Both the position numbers and the translations under genes were made by a program. Positions 10,727 to 21,990 of a stretch of DNA of 64,000 nt are shown here, piece after piece. The stretch's first letter is position 1, and each line of letters begins with the position of its first letter. Under the pieces are notes generated by a model. The model was not told where the DNA came from. It saw nothing but the letters and a program-made list of their open reading frames with translations, and ran no database searches. This DNA comes from Platycnemis pennipes. Taxonomy: Eukaryota > Arthropoda > Insecta > Odonata > Platycnemididae. Where the stretch lies: positions 37,152,698 through 37,216,697 of the forward strand of contig OW121855.1 of NCBI GenBank assembly GCA_933228895.1, given 5' to 3'.

Positions 10727-12059
10727 TATGAAGAAGCTTTTTTCCCCTAAGTTAGATCATACAAACATTTTAAAATGGCCCTACCGTGGTCAAGAGTGTT
10801 TTGCCACATACCATGGCAAGTTACCTTAGCCACTATATTGATGTAAGAGGGGACAACATTATATCTCAAAGTCCCTTTTGCTGGTTTTATTCTTGCCGTA
10901 GAAACGTACTTAACAACATAAGTTTTTCCCAGAAAGGAAAGCTCCAATTTAAATCAAAATTTCTGGCCTAGGCCACTATGTGTTATTCTACAGATAACCT
11001 CCAAAGACGAACTACTATATCCGACAGAAAGAATAGTGATTTTAAATAATTCGACATGCCTTCCTAATTGTGAATCGAAACTCTTGCCAACTATCTATGA
11101 GTCATGGAGTGTCCAACGCTTAGGTTCTGGCACCACCAAGAATGCAATAATGATGGTGATAGCATATTATTCTGATGGTGATATCAATAAAAATCATCAT
11201 CCAATTAATGTCAATTCCATTTCATCGGGCAGTTTGTTTGCTTCGCAGTTATTTTTTCACTTTCCGAAAATATTTATGACAGTTTTACCAACTTTCAGCA
11301 CAGTCTATGTTGACATTTTAGAAATACACATTCCTCCACCTCCCTTCCTATACCTCTGATAATTAATCCAAGGCGATGCATCACTTTATGATTTAAGTTA
11401 CCACCTCCGGTGCTCCAATGTGGCAATGTTATTGGTCTATTATTATTCCTTATTTGCATAAAACATATGCTTGCAGATGACGTTAGAATTATATTTTTAA
11501 AAAACCCTGGGTATTCTGCTAGTATTATCAGAAAAACAAGATTAGATTAAAGAGATTAATAACAGAGAATAAACATTAAAGAGATATAGATTGTCGTGCC
11601 GATAAATTTAGAACGTCATTTTTCCCACGTGCCATAAGAGAACATAATAGGCAGTACGGCAAAGGTATAGGTAGGTAGAATATTGTAAGAGTAGTCTGTA
11701 GTGCATAAAACATATTTTATCATTACCATCCCATCCACTGCAAATGACCTTTGTTGACAGAGCACTAAAAAAATTAATTCTTTATCATAACCCATACACG
11801 CTAGGGATATATATTCAGAGAAATGCTTTTCCAACCAGGAATCACTTCATTCTTTGTAGATATCAACCATCTAGTCGCACGTGACCTTATTGTGTAACAT
11901 GCCTCGAAGAAGTAGTGACATTGTAGCTCTCTGCTTCATGTAAGAAGTTCATGTTTGGTGATCTTCATCCCCTGCCACACACCTCGGTGACTGGCAAGGA
12001 ATTACGAAAATGATTATGTATCACTGAAGAACCTTTCATCAATCTAAATCGTTTACTGA
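10727..12059. other. Spacer inside the proposed inversion
   Basis: No gene or repeat recognised. Short frames at 11036-11359 (+) and 11616-11834 (-) lack family motifs. Confidence 0.5.
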
Positions 12060-12508
12060 TGATGCGGTTGCTTCATCATTGCCATCACTCAGCAATCCTG
12101 AGATTTGTTTGATACAGCTTTCCAGTGAATTCTTCTTTCAGCAAACCTCTTCATGTTTACGTATTTCTTCTCATTCACATTCTTCATTTCCTGTTCTATA
12201 TATCTCATTGGAGGCCTTCTTTTGCCGATATTCCCGTACACTTGTCTTTTAACGATTGTCTTCATCAGGCCATCATGTATCATGATGTGGCCGATCAAGT
12301 TGCCCCGTCTTCTCCTTAGGGTATTCAGAAGGCTTCTCTTTTCTCCCACTCTTCTTAGTACTTTCTCGTTACTTTCTTGGTCGATCCATTTAAGTTTCAT
12401 CATTCTTCTGTAGCACCATATTTCGAATACCTCCACCCTTGACTTCTCCGCTGCTGTCATCGTCCATGTCTTACTGCCATAAAGAAACATGCTCCAGATG
12501 TACGTTCT
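12060..12508 (-). pseudogene. RTE-like LINE copy B, 3' part (C-terminal domain and tail)
   Basis: One 133-codon minus-strand frame (12490-12089) reads MFLYGSKTWTMTAAEKSRVE, FEIWCYRRMMKLKWIDQESN, EKVLRRVGEKRSLLNTLRRR, GNLIGHIMIHDGLMKTIVKR, QVYGNIGKRRPPMRYIEQEM, then NMKRFAERRIHWKAVSNKSQ. It is the C-terminal region following the RT and is cleaner than in copy A: the HDGLMKTIV run is intact here. The first bases (CATGCTCCAGATGT on the plus strand) lie only about ten LINE nucleotides downstream of where the plus-strand half stops at 10664. The two halves are therefore complementary parts of one element in opposite orientation. Confidence 0.85.
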
Positions 12509-12522
12509 GGTTTAATCCTTAT
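12509..12522 (-). repeat. 14-bp breakpoint repeat, right member
   Basis: GGTTTAATCCTTAT, exact reverse complement of 10713-10726, directly abutting the LINE 3' half. Confidence 0.8.
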
Positions 12523-12899
12523 CCATGCAAATAATAAAAGGTTTATGTCACAGGATTTTGAGCAAGGTTTTTATAACCTATTTCAGCTTTAAATAAGTTT
12601 GCTAAACAGTTATTATAAATTCGTTCAATGATATCTTCATTCATTTCGTTTTATTTTTTGTGCGTTTTTGACTGCAAATGAAAATATTCGTTGCTCAAAT
12701 GAGTTTTGGTAAAATACTACACTCGTGTCAATTTCATGTAATCTCATTCTTTTCTTTCTTAAAAATAGATTTTACGAAGATTTACGTAACATGGACACTA
12801 GAGATTCTTTACTCCGTCCTACAGTCTTTCTTCGGCACCCCTTTCCCAAAAGTTACAAACAACTGAAAAACTTCCGATTTGCAAATTAGATCTGATTTA

Positions 12900-12996
12900 T
12901 TAGGTTAATATGAAGGGATTCGCCGATAGAAGAATCGAGTGGAGGGCTGTGCCAAACCAAGCCTAGGATTGGTGGCCGATGATGATAATTATGTAG
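12900..12996 (+). pseudogene. RTE-like LINE, 5'-truncated 3' tail
   Basis: About 97 bp encode VNMKGFADRRIEWRAVPNQA, a stop, then the GATGATGAT tail. This matches the last codons of copies A and B (NMKRFAERRIHWKAV). It is a typical short 5'-truncated retrotransposition product. Confidence 0.8.
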
Positions 12997-12999
12997 ATA

Positions 13000-15900
13000 A
13001 ATCAATCATATTTGCCATTGCGTTATTTATGGTGTTTCTTGTTATGTCTCGTACACGGAGTACAAGTTTGGCGGTAGTTATTCCATAGGAGCGTACTGTC
13101 ACCTTAATGTGGAATGAACTAGAGTTGAATGTTGCGTGTTGGGGCAGAGTGGAAAAATTAACAATAATTCTCAAATTGAAAATAATTGAGCGTTTCGGGG
13201 GTTGAAAAATATTGAAATTGCCTATCTCATTGCCTCCTGAAATCCCTAGGAGATGTGAGAGTAATGACGCCGCCACAAAATAAACACGTCCCTTTGAAAA
13301 GGCCATGACTTCGGGTCACTTTTGGGCGATGTTTTCCTCCGCGGGAAGCAGGGCGGAACCAGGTCTTCCGCTGTAGACCGAAAGACAAGGACGAAGTGGA
13401 AAGTGAGAGAGATATTTTTTGTGCGGAGGAGAGTGTGTGGGAGAGGTGACTGAAGAGAAATAAAAGAGTGATGAAAAGAGAGAGAGAGATAAAACGTGTC
13501 AGTAAGCTTTCGAGGATGGGAGAGAAGGATTTTAAGTGGAAGACTGTTAGGAAGCGAAGGCGTCGATGGGAACGCGCGAGAGGGAAAGATGAAAGCGGAC
13601 CGGACCGTGTATTTTTCGGAATGCAGCTTTCAAAGAGAAGGAAGGTGTGGATGAAGGGAAGGCAAAGTATTCCAGGAATGACCGGGAGTTGTGGATAGGG
13701 AAAGAGTAAGAATTACTACAACCGTGAAAGTGGTAGTCGAATGGAGTTTTGGGTTGAAAAGCGAAGAAGAGTGGGAGTCTCGCGGGTAGATGGGGTAACT
13801 ACTTCTGCTGGAAGAGGGAAGGCTATTTTTCAAATGCGCGTCTTCGTGGAGTGTATGTGGGACGGAGCTGAGAAAGGAGGTTGTGCGGGGCACACGAGTG
13901 TTCGGTAGGGCGTTGTGAGTTGCAGAGAGATATCCTGACGGGAGCCTTGGAAAATGGGTGCGTTGGAGAGAGAGAAGCGGAGGGAATTGGGGTTGGTTGC
14001 AGGAGAGTTTAGTCTCCGTGGAGAACTGAAAGGTGGGAAAGTGGCTTTGAGGTCATCATCGTCTGCTATCCAGCAAGCGTAGGCGTCTTGATGCTGTTGC
14101 CTTAACTCTATAAGTGATTTTCTCATCCAGGTTTGGAGACATAAGTGAGTTAAAACGCTTAGTTCTAGAGTAATGTTCCCCAACTTTCTCTACCTAAATT
14201 CACAAGTGGTAGAGTAGCAAAACGACTATCGGAATCAAAGTTGCCTCGGTCTAATGTGACCGAAGCGGAATAAAAATTTTATCCAAGGGTCAAGTTGCGT
14301 GTCAAATCGAAGGAACACGAAATTTTAAATTACGCATTGTCTTATGAATGTATGGAAAACGGAAAATGTATGCAAACGTGAGGGGTGGTGGAAAAATATG
14401 GTTTCCGGATTTCTTTCATCATTTTGTATGGTCAATTTTATATGAGCTCTTAAAGCCGATATTAGGCCCTTTCGACTTTCTCAGTAGAAAATGGCGTAAA
14501 AGATATTACTGGATACGAGTGATGTTTTTAATGGTAAATTATGCTACGGCAAAGGATTCCTTGCAACCCCCGGTCAGATAGCTGTACAGCTTTCCAATGC
14601 GCTACAAACCTTTGCGCTGCTTGCGTACAATTTTTCCTTTTTTTACTGATTTTAAACGTTTGAAATAGCATTTAGCTGTGAATTCGGGTACAGAGAAAAA
14701 ATCAATCGGTTAGTCTCTTCATTTTACGGAATCCATTTACTCTTTTGCCGCGTATGTGAAAAGGGAGCGGAATGTGGCTGCAGCCAAGGCCCTTTCCGGC
14801 GAAGCCCGTCCACCTTTTTCCTTCCCGCTCCCAAGAAGAGGATGGGAAAGAAGAGCGGTGGGGTCAGTGAAGGGACGGCACTCCGAAGGAATATATTGAC
14901 CCAAGTGTGCGAGGGGGAAATTGGGGAAGTTTTGCAGCTGACCGCAAGTGGTGAAATTCAAGCCCTCGAGAGGAAGGGAGAGGTGGTCGAATTTGATATT
15001 TCTTTTTTGAGCAAACACTTCTTCTGTGGAAGCGTTAAAAAAAATGGGGTACCGCGAGGAGCATTTTTCGAGGGGTGGATGTTGAAATTCTTTTTTGAAC
15101 TGTCCGAATTCCCCATTTGCTTCCCTTGGCTCATGTCATCATGTTATGTTATCATATGAATAAGCATATTTATACGATATAGATTTTTATTCATTTTACA
15201 GGAAGTAAGTGGCCAGATATATAAGCACATCGACACCTCTTTAGCCAATTTTTTCAGAGGTTCATATAATACAATAATTTTGTAAAACCTTCCAATAGTA
15301 ATAATTATAAGTAGTTACATTTTTAAGATGCATTAGCATCTATCCTCACTGCTTTTAGGGTACTGCAGTACTCATAAAATATTCCAATGATGGCATATCA
15401 CTCGTAAAATTACAATCGCGTGAATGAGCTGCACATAGTGATTTAATGAATGTTGCAGCGTAATGGTGAAACGAGAAATTAATAGGAGGAACCATAAAAG
15501 CACCGAAAGGGGGGTAATGGCTATTAATCGCGGAATTACCGTCAAATATCTTTTTACAGTCACTACGTGGGCAAAGCGAACATTCAATTAGCGGATAAGA
15601 GTACGCCTCGATATTTCTTATCTGAAGGACTAGAACAGAAAACGTCGACGATTCCTGCACCCTCGGAGACGACGGTGCATGGGACGAAATGCGTCTCTCA
15701 TCAGTGACTGAAAAGCGCAGTAATGAAAATTCACGGTAGTGTGGACCGCGCCACTTACAATAGTGGGCCTGGAGCCGGGCGATTATGATGACGACGGTGA
15801 TGATGAGGTCGTAAATGATATTGATTCGGCCGCGGTAGCTCTATACCCTTTTCCCTCTCCCTCTCTCGGGAATTATCAGTGTGATTCGACCGTTTCATGT

Positions 15901-17440
15901 GAGTCTACTTCATCCTCTTGCGTGTGTGCTCGCGCAGGCTCGCAGCATTGCGAGCAAAAAGAGGGAAACGTCGGGATCCGACTCGTTTTGCCCCGGAGAG
16001 GGAAGGAGAGAAGTGCACATTTATTGGACCATGAGCCTCGAATATGCAGCGATGAAAAGTTATGGCGCATCCAAATTTTCGACTATTTCGCATTCAATCG
16101 AATGAAATGGGATTTGAGAGAGCTCCCTCGGACGTTTTATTTTCCATTAGCCTCGTTGTCGCAATATTCCGTCCGGCTCTCGTTTTTTTGGCGTCGAGGA
16201 ATTGTATTGGATTTCTCGCGAGCGTTTTAAAGGCATGGTTATGGATCGATTTTGATTCAGCCGTACGGTCGGAGGATAAAAGTGCAATAATTACATCAAT
16301 TACTTTGCTATTCATTTGAATCGCTCATATCAGGGACAGCACTCCACTCCCAATAATTGTTCGAAATGGTCTTTTGTTCCAATTTTTTCCCCACCGTGGT
16401 CAACCAAAACTGGGGAATTCGATTGTCAGTGCGATTTCATTCCCGGTCAATCTGACTGATTTTTATTTTCTTTAGAAATGTTACCTTTCATTTCTTAATT
16501 GCCGATGAGATAGGGAGATAATTAGTGTTTAATTCACGTTACCAGAGGATTTTATATTTAATGGTAAATAATGATCAGAATATTTTTATTACTATTCGGG
16601 GCCGTTAAATTACCGGTGATTTCCGGTTCAGGTAGCTCGATTTTATTGGAATAGTTATATAATCATACCATATCATATAATTGGACTAATCGAACAATTC
16701 AATAACTTAATTTGAGATGCTTAAGTTAGTTGACCATATGTTTATGGGGTTTGATAGGACAATGGCCATGCTCCACCCATGAGGATGTAGGTTTATCTCA
16801 AGGTGTTGCAGGTTAGTGATGGAGGTGATCAGCTGTTAACGCTAAGATTATGTTTTAACTTACTTATTGCAATATATAAACGGTCGAGTGTGTATTTCCT
16901 CGTGGCATATTTAGTACTCAGATCTGTCCTTGACGAGCGGATAAAAACACTAGCAGTGTTGGAAATTTACATCGATTGCATTGGGGTGGATACGGCGATG
17001 GAATGAATGGGACCAATTGCGTTGGTACTTTTAATGTTTTATGATCCACATTGCTGCTAACGGCAAATACTATCCCTTCTCAAGCCGCGAGTTTCTCACT
17101 GTTTGCTCTCTCTGTAACGCCCTATTTCCACAGGGAATATCTTTCTCTATGATTACCTCTCTAATGGCTGTCAACTCATTAGGTCTCATTTTGCTATCCT
17201 TCAAATGTATGGATCAGACTTGTTCGCAGAGTAAAACCTGATTGTTGATATATCTACTCTCTTCATCTTCTCTTCGTGAAGTTGACTTGCAAGTGCTTGC
17301 TGAGAATTTTTTTTCAGTTGTGGTAAACGAATTGCGTAAACTCATGATCTGCTTCCATAAATATGTAATCTAAATTATATAATTAATGGTTTCCGACATA
17401 ACTCGGCGGAAATGATGCATGGTGAATAGCAATGAAACAC
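13000..17440. other. Long region without supported genes; GC-rich purine-skewed blocks
   Basis: 13380-14050 is strongly purine-rich on the plus strand (GAGAGAGAG, GGAAGG runs). 14750-15090 and 15660-16230 are richer in G+C than their surroundings. Frames up to 163 codons (15739-16230 +) occur in these blocks. They have no recognised domain and are explained by local depletion of A+T-rich stop codons. I see no splice-flanked exon or repeat that I can support. Confidence 0.55.
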
Positions 17441-17461
17441 AACTATAATTACACAAAAAAA

Positions 17462-17510
17462 TTGGATTTATTTCGACCCAGGTACTACTGCGGTGTAGCA
17501 TCATCAGGCC
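17462..17510 (-). ncRNA. Decayed hammerhead-element relic
   Basis: Minus strand: CUGAUGA (17507-17501), stem II GCUAC/GUAGU, then ACCUGGGUC and GAAAUAAAUCC. The stem-III-like ACC/GGU and the 3' GUCGAAAUAAA resemble the other elements here. The GAA that should precede ACC is missing, so it is not a functional ribozyme. Confidence 0.45.
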
Positions 17511-18055
17511 ATGAAATGCATGTTTACTGCGGCTGATTAGGCTCTTTACACGGTTTCCAAACCCATCTGGTAATCATTTAATCATTTTTATGCTCTTCAA
17601 GATCCATATTGTGAAGATTTCGGCCTACTGCCTACACTCTGGCGCTTTAAACTGCGATGAAGCATTCACAGGTTTAGCTGAGTGCCTAGTGGCATCATGT
17701 GAGATAAAGTATTTTCGGTAATCTCATAGGAGAATTCCACGCAGGTATAAACTAAATATCCGGTTGAGAGAGGACTGTATGAGATCCTCTTATACTGGCT
17801 TTGCCATGAAGCCCGGATGTTATCTAAAGTTGTTCTTTTCGATTCTGAGCTTCCGCTCCTCATTCTTATCCAAAAATATCCACACAAAATAGTCATGAGT
17901 GCTACCCTTGACCTTTTCTCTTCCTAGTACTTTTCATGGCATTTTATGCTTTTAGGGCCTCGGGATGGCTTCGTAAACTATACCTCGTGACAAAGAAATG
18001 ATAGAAAACCTTTTTTTATTTAATCTTGTACTCTTTTATTCTTTGCATATACCTT

Positions 18056-18130
18056 TCTACATCTACGTTATAACCTGTGAGGGTGTATGGCAGAGGGACC
18101 TTCGGCACTGTCCATCAAAGGCGGCATTCT
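18056..18130 (+). repeat. TCTACATCTAC...TATGGCAGAGGGAC dispersed repeat
   Basis: TCTACATCTACG is followed by CTGTGAGGGTGTATGGCAGA and GGGACCTTCGGCACTGTCC. I recognise this CATCTAC plus GTGTGGCRGAGGG motif as a dispersed noncoding repeat seen in many arthropod genomes, probably a retroelement 3' end. The copy is short and diverged. Family assignment is from memory. Confidence 0.5.
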
Positions 18131-18829
18131 CATATATTTCCTACCTGTGAATTATTTCTCACCAGCATGTGATTTTTCAAGCTCTTTGTCTTCCGATTAG
18201 GTAATAATTTCGCAGTCCTGTCTTTGCATGACTTGAGAATATATGTTCGTCTCCCGATCAAAAATTAAACGGGACAGTAAAGTTAGAACATGGGACATTC
18301 AACCATTTTATCTTCTGTCAGAAAGGAAGGAAAATGGACTGCATATGACTTAATTTGCTGTATTTTTCAATATATTATTTCCAGTTAAAATTGTTCGGAC
18401 AGCAGAAAGAATAAAACAAAAATTCAGTTGTACAATTCTTTTTCTTTGATGTAACGTCGTTAGTTGGCAGCTGTGAAATTTTTCGGTATAACTTCCGGAA
18501 ATAATTTGCTGCTCCCCTCAATTGGGCCTTCACTTTAAAAAATGAATGCAGAATCAAAATAAATTAAAGGAATGAAAAAATTAGATTGATGTTTAACTAT
18601 CATGATAGACTTCACTCATCACTTATTAATATCGGATAGCATTAATTTAACGATAAAGTAAAAGAATTTCTTCCAATAGTTCTGAAACATTATAGGTATA
18701 AATGTGTAAGAAAGGGGAACTCTTTACTTTATTGGAGCAATATATTGAGTGAGTGCTATTTCCCCATTAGTCGCTTACGTACAGGTATGATCCAATAAAA
18801 TGTTTCATGATACTGATGCCAATCGACAT

Positions 18830-19120
18830 TGTCTTCCCCTGGATGGTGGGAAAGTAGGAAAAAATTCCACTCTTTCTCACCCTGGCGGCGATGGCGCTTT
18901 CATAAGAATACGAATGAGGAAAGGAGAGGTGGTTCTGGGACGAGAAGAAGAAGGGGGGAGGGGCGGGTCGTTGGTCCCGGAAAGCGGAGGCTGGGAAATA
19001 CCCTTTTTATTTTTGCGACGAGACCGCTTGCTTGTCGCGCTTTCACACAAGGGGGCGTGGCTGTGGAGCTCGCGCGAAGAAATAGGCGCAGACCGTGATA
19101 AGACTCTTATGTGTGTATGT
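18830..19120. other. GC-rich purine-skewed block
   Basis: G/A-rich stretch around 18900-19000 (GGAGAGGTGG, GAAGAAGAAGG, GGGGAGGGG). Two overlapping open frames (107 and 89 codons) result from composition. No motif or splice evidence. Confidence 0.4.
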
Positions 19121-19604
19121 TAAGTTGGGACGGGACCAGGGCTTTGGTTTTGAGGCTTCTCGACGGGCACTTTTCTTCCATTCCTGTCTATTCCCCTCCT
19201 TCCATCTCCCTGTCTCTCACACGCCCTCGCAGTAAACCAAAAGAATTTTCTCGAAATCTCCCTTTCCAGCTTACTGTCTATTCCTGGGCAGAATTGTTGG
19301 AAGAGGCTCTAAAAGAATACAGCTATCCCCTCAAGTGTTATCCTCATAATTCTTAGTATCAATTCTCGCTTGGAAATCAAGAATTCTCTCCCCCTTTCCT
19401 CTCGCGGAAACTATTCAGAGTCCTGCCTTTCAATTCCAGTAGTCTGCTACCCTAGCGCTTCATTCGAGCACTTTAAACCTCGCCAGTAGTCGATCCCAAT
19501 TCCGAAACCCTCCTTCCCCTTCAAGAGTTTACCCTGTAGACCCCTGCGACGCACATATCTGGGATACTCGAAGGTTTTTAAGGTTTATGGTCTCTTTTGT
19601 GCTA

Positions 19605-19901
19605 CACTGTAAAAAGTTGATCTGATTTTCAGTGCGATCTGAATTTAAGCGCTGTCTGGTTGTAAGGCAGGAACACGGATTTAAGGTACGGAAGAGGCAG
19701 GAACATGGATGGTTGGTACAGGAGCAGTTGAGCAGGAAGCAGAGGAAGCAGGATTCTGGATGGTCTGATTTTCAGTCGTTCACTTGCCTTATTTTTAGAC
19801 AAGATATTACTGCTGAAATTCAACATACCCTGTCTTAAAATTGTTGCATCTGAAATTCAGATCGCTTTTGTACCTTAAAATCAGATTTACTTTTTACAGT
19901 G
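19605..19901. mobile_element. TIR MITE with TA target-site duplication (Tc1/mariner-like)
   Basis: The left end is CACTGTAAAAAGTTGATCTG and the right end, on the minus strand, CACTGTAAAAAGTAAATCTG. Similarity continues inward (ATTTT, CGATCTGAATTT). TA flanks both ends (19603-19604 and 19902-19903). At 297 bp, with no transposase and a purine-rich interior (repeated GCAGGAACA, GGAAGCAG), it is a non-autonomous element. TA duplication and ends starting CAC/CAG suggest the Tc1/mariner superfamily, by inference. Confidence 0.85.
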
Positions 19902-21099
19902 TATCTTCCTGTCTGGGCATCGATTTAATTCAAATTCATGGGGTCGTTGAGAGATATTACATTGCGCTTTTAGCTAGGCAGCGTTGCATTGTCGACTTTG
20001 GTAGAATTATAACCGTGTTAAATATGCATAAATATCTGTACTCATAGTACGTCTGAAAATGAAAAATTTTTTTTGAGCACGATGTAGTGCTGAGCGCTTA
20101 CTTATGCAGTAAAGAAAATTATGATCTCATATGTTTCTAATTTTTGGGAAAAATTGTGCCGTACATAGTCAAGTTTGCATGTTTAATATCTCGCAGAACT
20201 TCATTGGAGCAGATGTACGATACTGAAATTAGTTCAAGCTATTTCTGCATTGTTTCCTCCGTTGAAACCAGTTCCTTTTGCTTGTTTTCGAAAACTGTGT
20301 TATGCTCCATTGAGAAATTTACTCATTTACTCGGAAGTTATTATTGAATAATGCTGATAACAGCTCAAATTTGAAGTTTTACGGAAAGTTGATTCAGCTA
20401 GAGCTCATTTTTCTTCGTGTTGTGTTAAATTTTGGCTGTATTCTTTTTATTTTCTTTGATATGGAGAGAGGCACCTGTGCACCGCATTTTAGGTCAGGTG
20501 CAGGATTAGATCAACCTGGATTATGGGGAGATTGATGTATGGTGAGAAACGTTAAGCTGGCGATAGACTTGTACTAACGAGGGAAACATTACATCCGACT
20601 AATGATATGCGAGATTGAATATTATCCACGACCGGCATGCGATGATTACTATCAGAAAAAAATAGAAAATGTCGCATCGTGTGGACTGAATACTACCGAG
20701 ATCTACCTGTATTTCAAAACATATTTGTGGCGATTACGCTTTATTTTCATTCTTTAGATCTCTCCCTTCTGTCTTTACTTAATTTCTTCTTTAAAAGTCG
20801 TCATATTTCTCCGTCTCTCCCATTTATTTAGCACTCTCTCTTCTAGCGCGACCCATTTATCCCCATCCACTTAGGTTACATTAAGCCGATCTTAATTTCA
20901 TTTCCTTTCCTACCTTAAATTAAGATTATTATCTTTTCTTTCTTGTTCATACGTCCGAAATTTTTACCTTCTATCTCAGTGCCTTCCCTCCTTATTTTTA
21001 GATTTCGGTTTGAATAGTTGATAAACATAACGTCTGTTGTACTTGTTACGTCTAGCAGTGTATTACCTCCTTTGTAGCATTTTGTAAGCTATCTTATCT

Positions 21100-21990
21100 T
21101 TCCTTGCGCTATTCTCTCATCCCGTTACTCCTCTAACCCGCTCTCTATTCACCTAAACCCACTCTCATCCTCACCTTGCCAGCAGAGCCCCGGCAGCAAC
21201 CCCGTCACGCGTCCTCCCCTCACTCTCTCTAATATATAAGTTTCCCTCGTCTTCGCAATAGCTCCAAACCTTCCCTCTTCAACCCGCCCCGCCCTCCTCC
21301 TTCGCACCCCTCGCCTTATATTCACCTCCTCATATTGGCTCGACTCCTCCTCTCCCACTACCGGAACCCATTCCTTTGCCCCCGTCTCCTTGTTGCTCAA
21401 GTCTCCGGGGGCCACCCCATCCACGGAATCCCATGCTTTCATCCCCAGGCCCCCTCCTCGCACACTCTTAAGCAGAGGCGCCTCTCCGATCTTCTCCTTC
21501 ACGCCTGGAGCAGCCGCCGACCGCACTCCTCCTGCTCTTCTTTCCAGCCTCCCATCCCCTTCCGAGTAAAGGGAGCACGACTTCGTTTGGAGGGTCATTC
21601 CGCTACTTTATGCGGCCCATTCTCATGCTTAAAGGGGGCATAGAAGAGTGGGGTGGGGGTCCCCTTGATGCCTACTCCCACGTGCTCCATACCCCCTCCT
21701 CGCCGCCTTTCTCTTCACGTCGTCGTCGCTTTTACCTTGCAAACGATCGCAGTCTCTCGCTACGCAAACGTAGGCTCCCCTACCTCCATCCACATTTCTT
21801 TTCTCTCCCTCATTCCGAATTGGGGCGAACTACTCGCCGCGGTTCGGGCCCCATACCGCTCCTTCCCTCTCCCTATTCTCCTCATCCCCTTCCTCTCAAT
21901 TCGCTACCCTCTACCCCAACTTTCCCTCATACGTATCCTTTCTCATAACCCTCCATCTTCCTGCAACTATGGCACCATTTACCAACTCCA
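21100..21990. other. GC-rich polypyrimidine block
   Basis: About 900 bp are C/T-rich on the plus strand (CTCCTCCTTCG, CCCTCTCCC repeats) and contain many CpGs. Open frames here on both strands (up to 149 codons) are low-complexity Pro/Ser/Leu or Arg/Gly/Glu and unconvincing. It could be an unmethylated regulatory region, but there is no direct evidence. Confidence 0.4.

Noticed and set aside
12045..12090. CTGATGATG near 12055 as a ribozyme core
   Set aside because: It is part of the LINE 3' GAT-rich tail; stem II and GAAA are absent.
9766..12522. Twin-primed LINE insertion
   Set aside because: Twin priming leaves the two halves adjacent; here 1.3 kb of unrelated sequence and breakpoint repeats favour a genomic inversion.
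15739..16230. 163-codon frame with an acidic Asp-rich start
   Set aside because: The acidic run comes from a GAT/GAC microsatellite and the rest shows no family pattern; chance in a GC-richer block.
21149..21598. 149-codon minus-strand frame
   Set aside because: Arg/Gly/Glu-rich translation of the polypyrimidine block; no motif.
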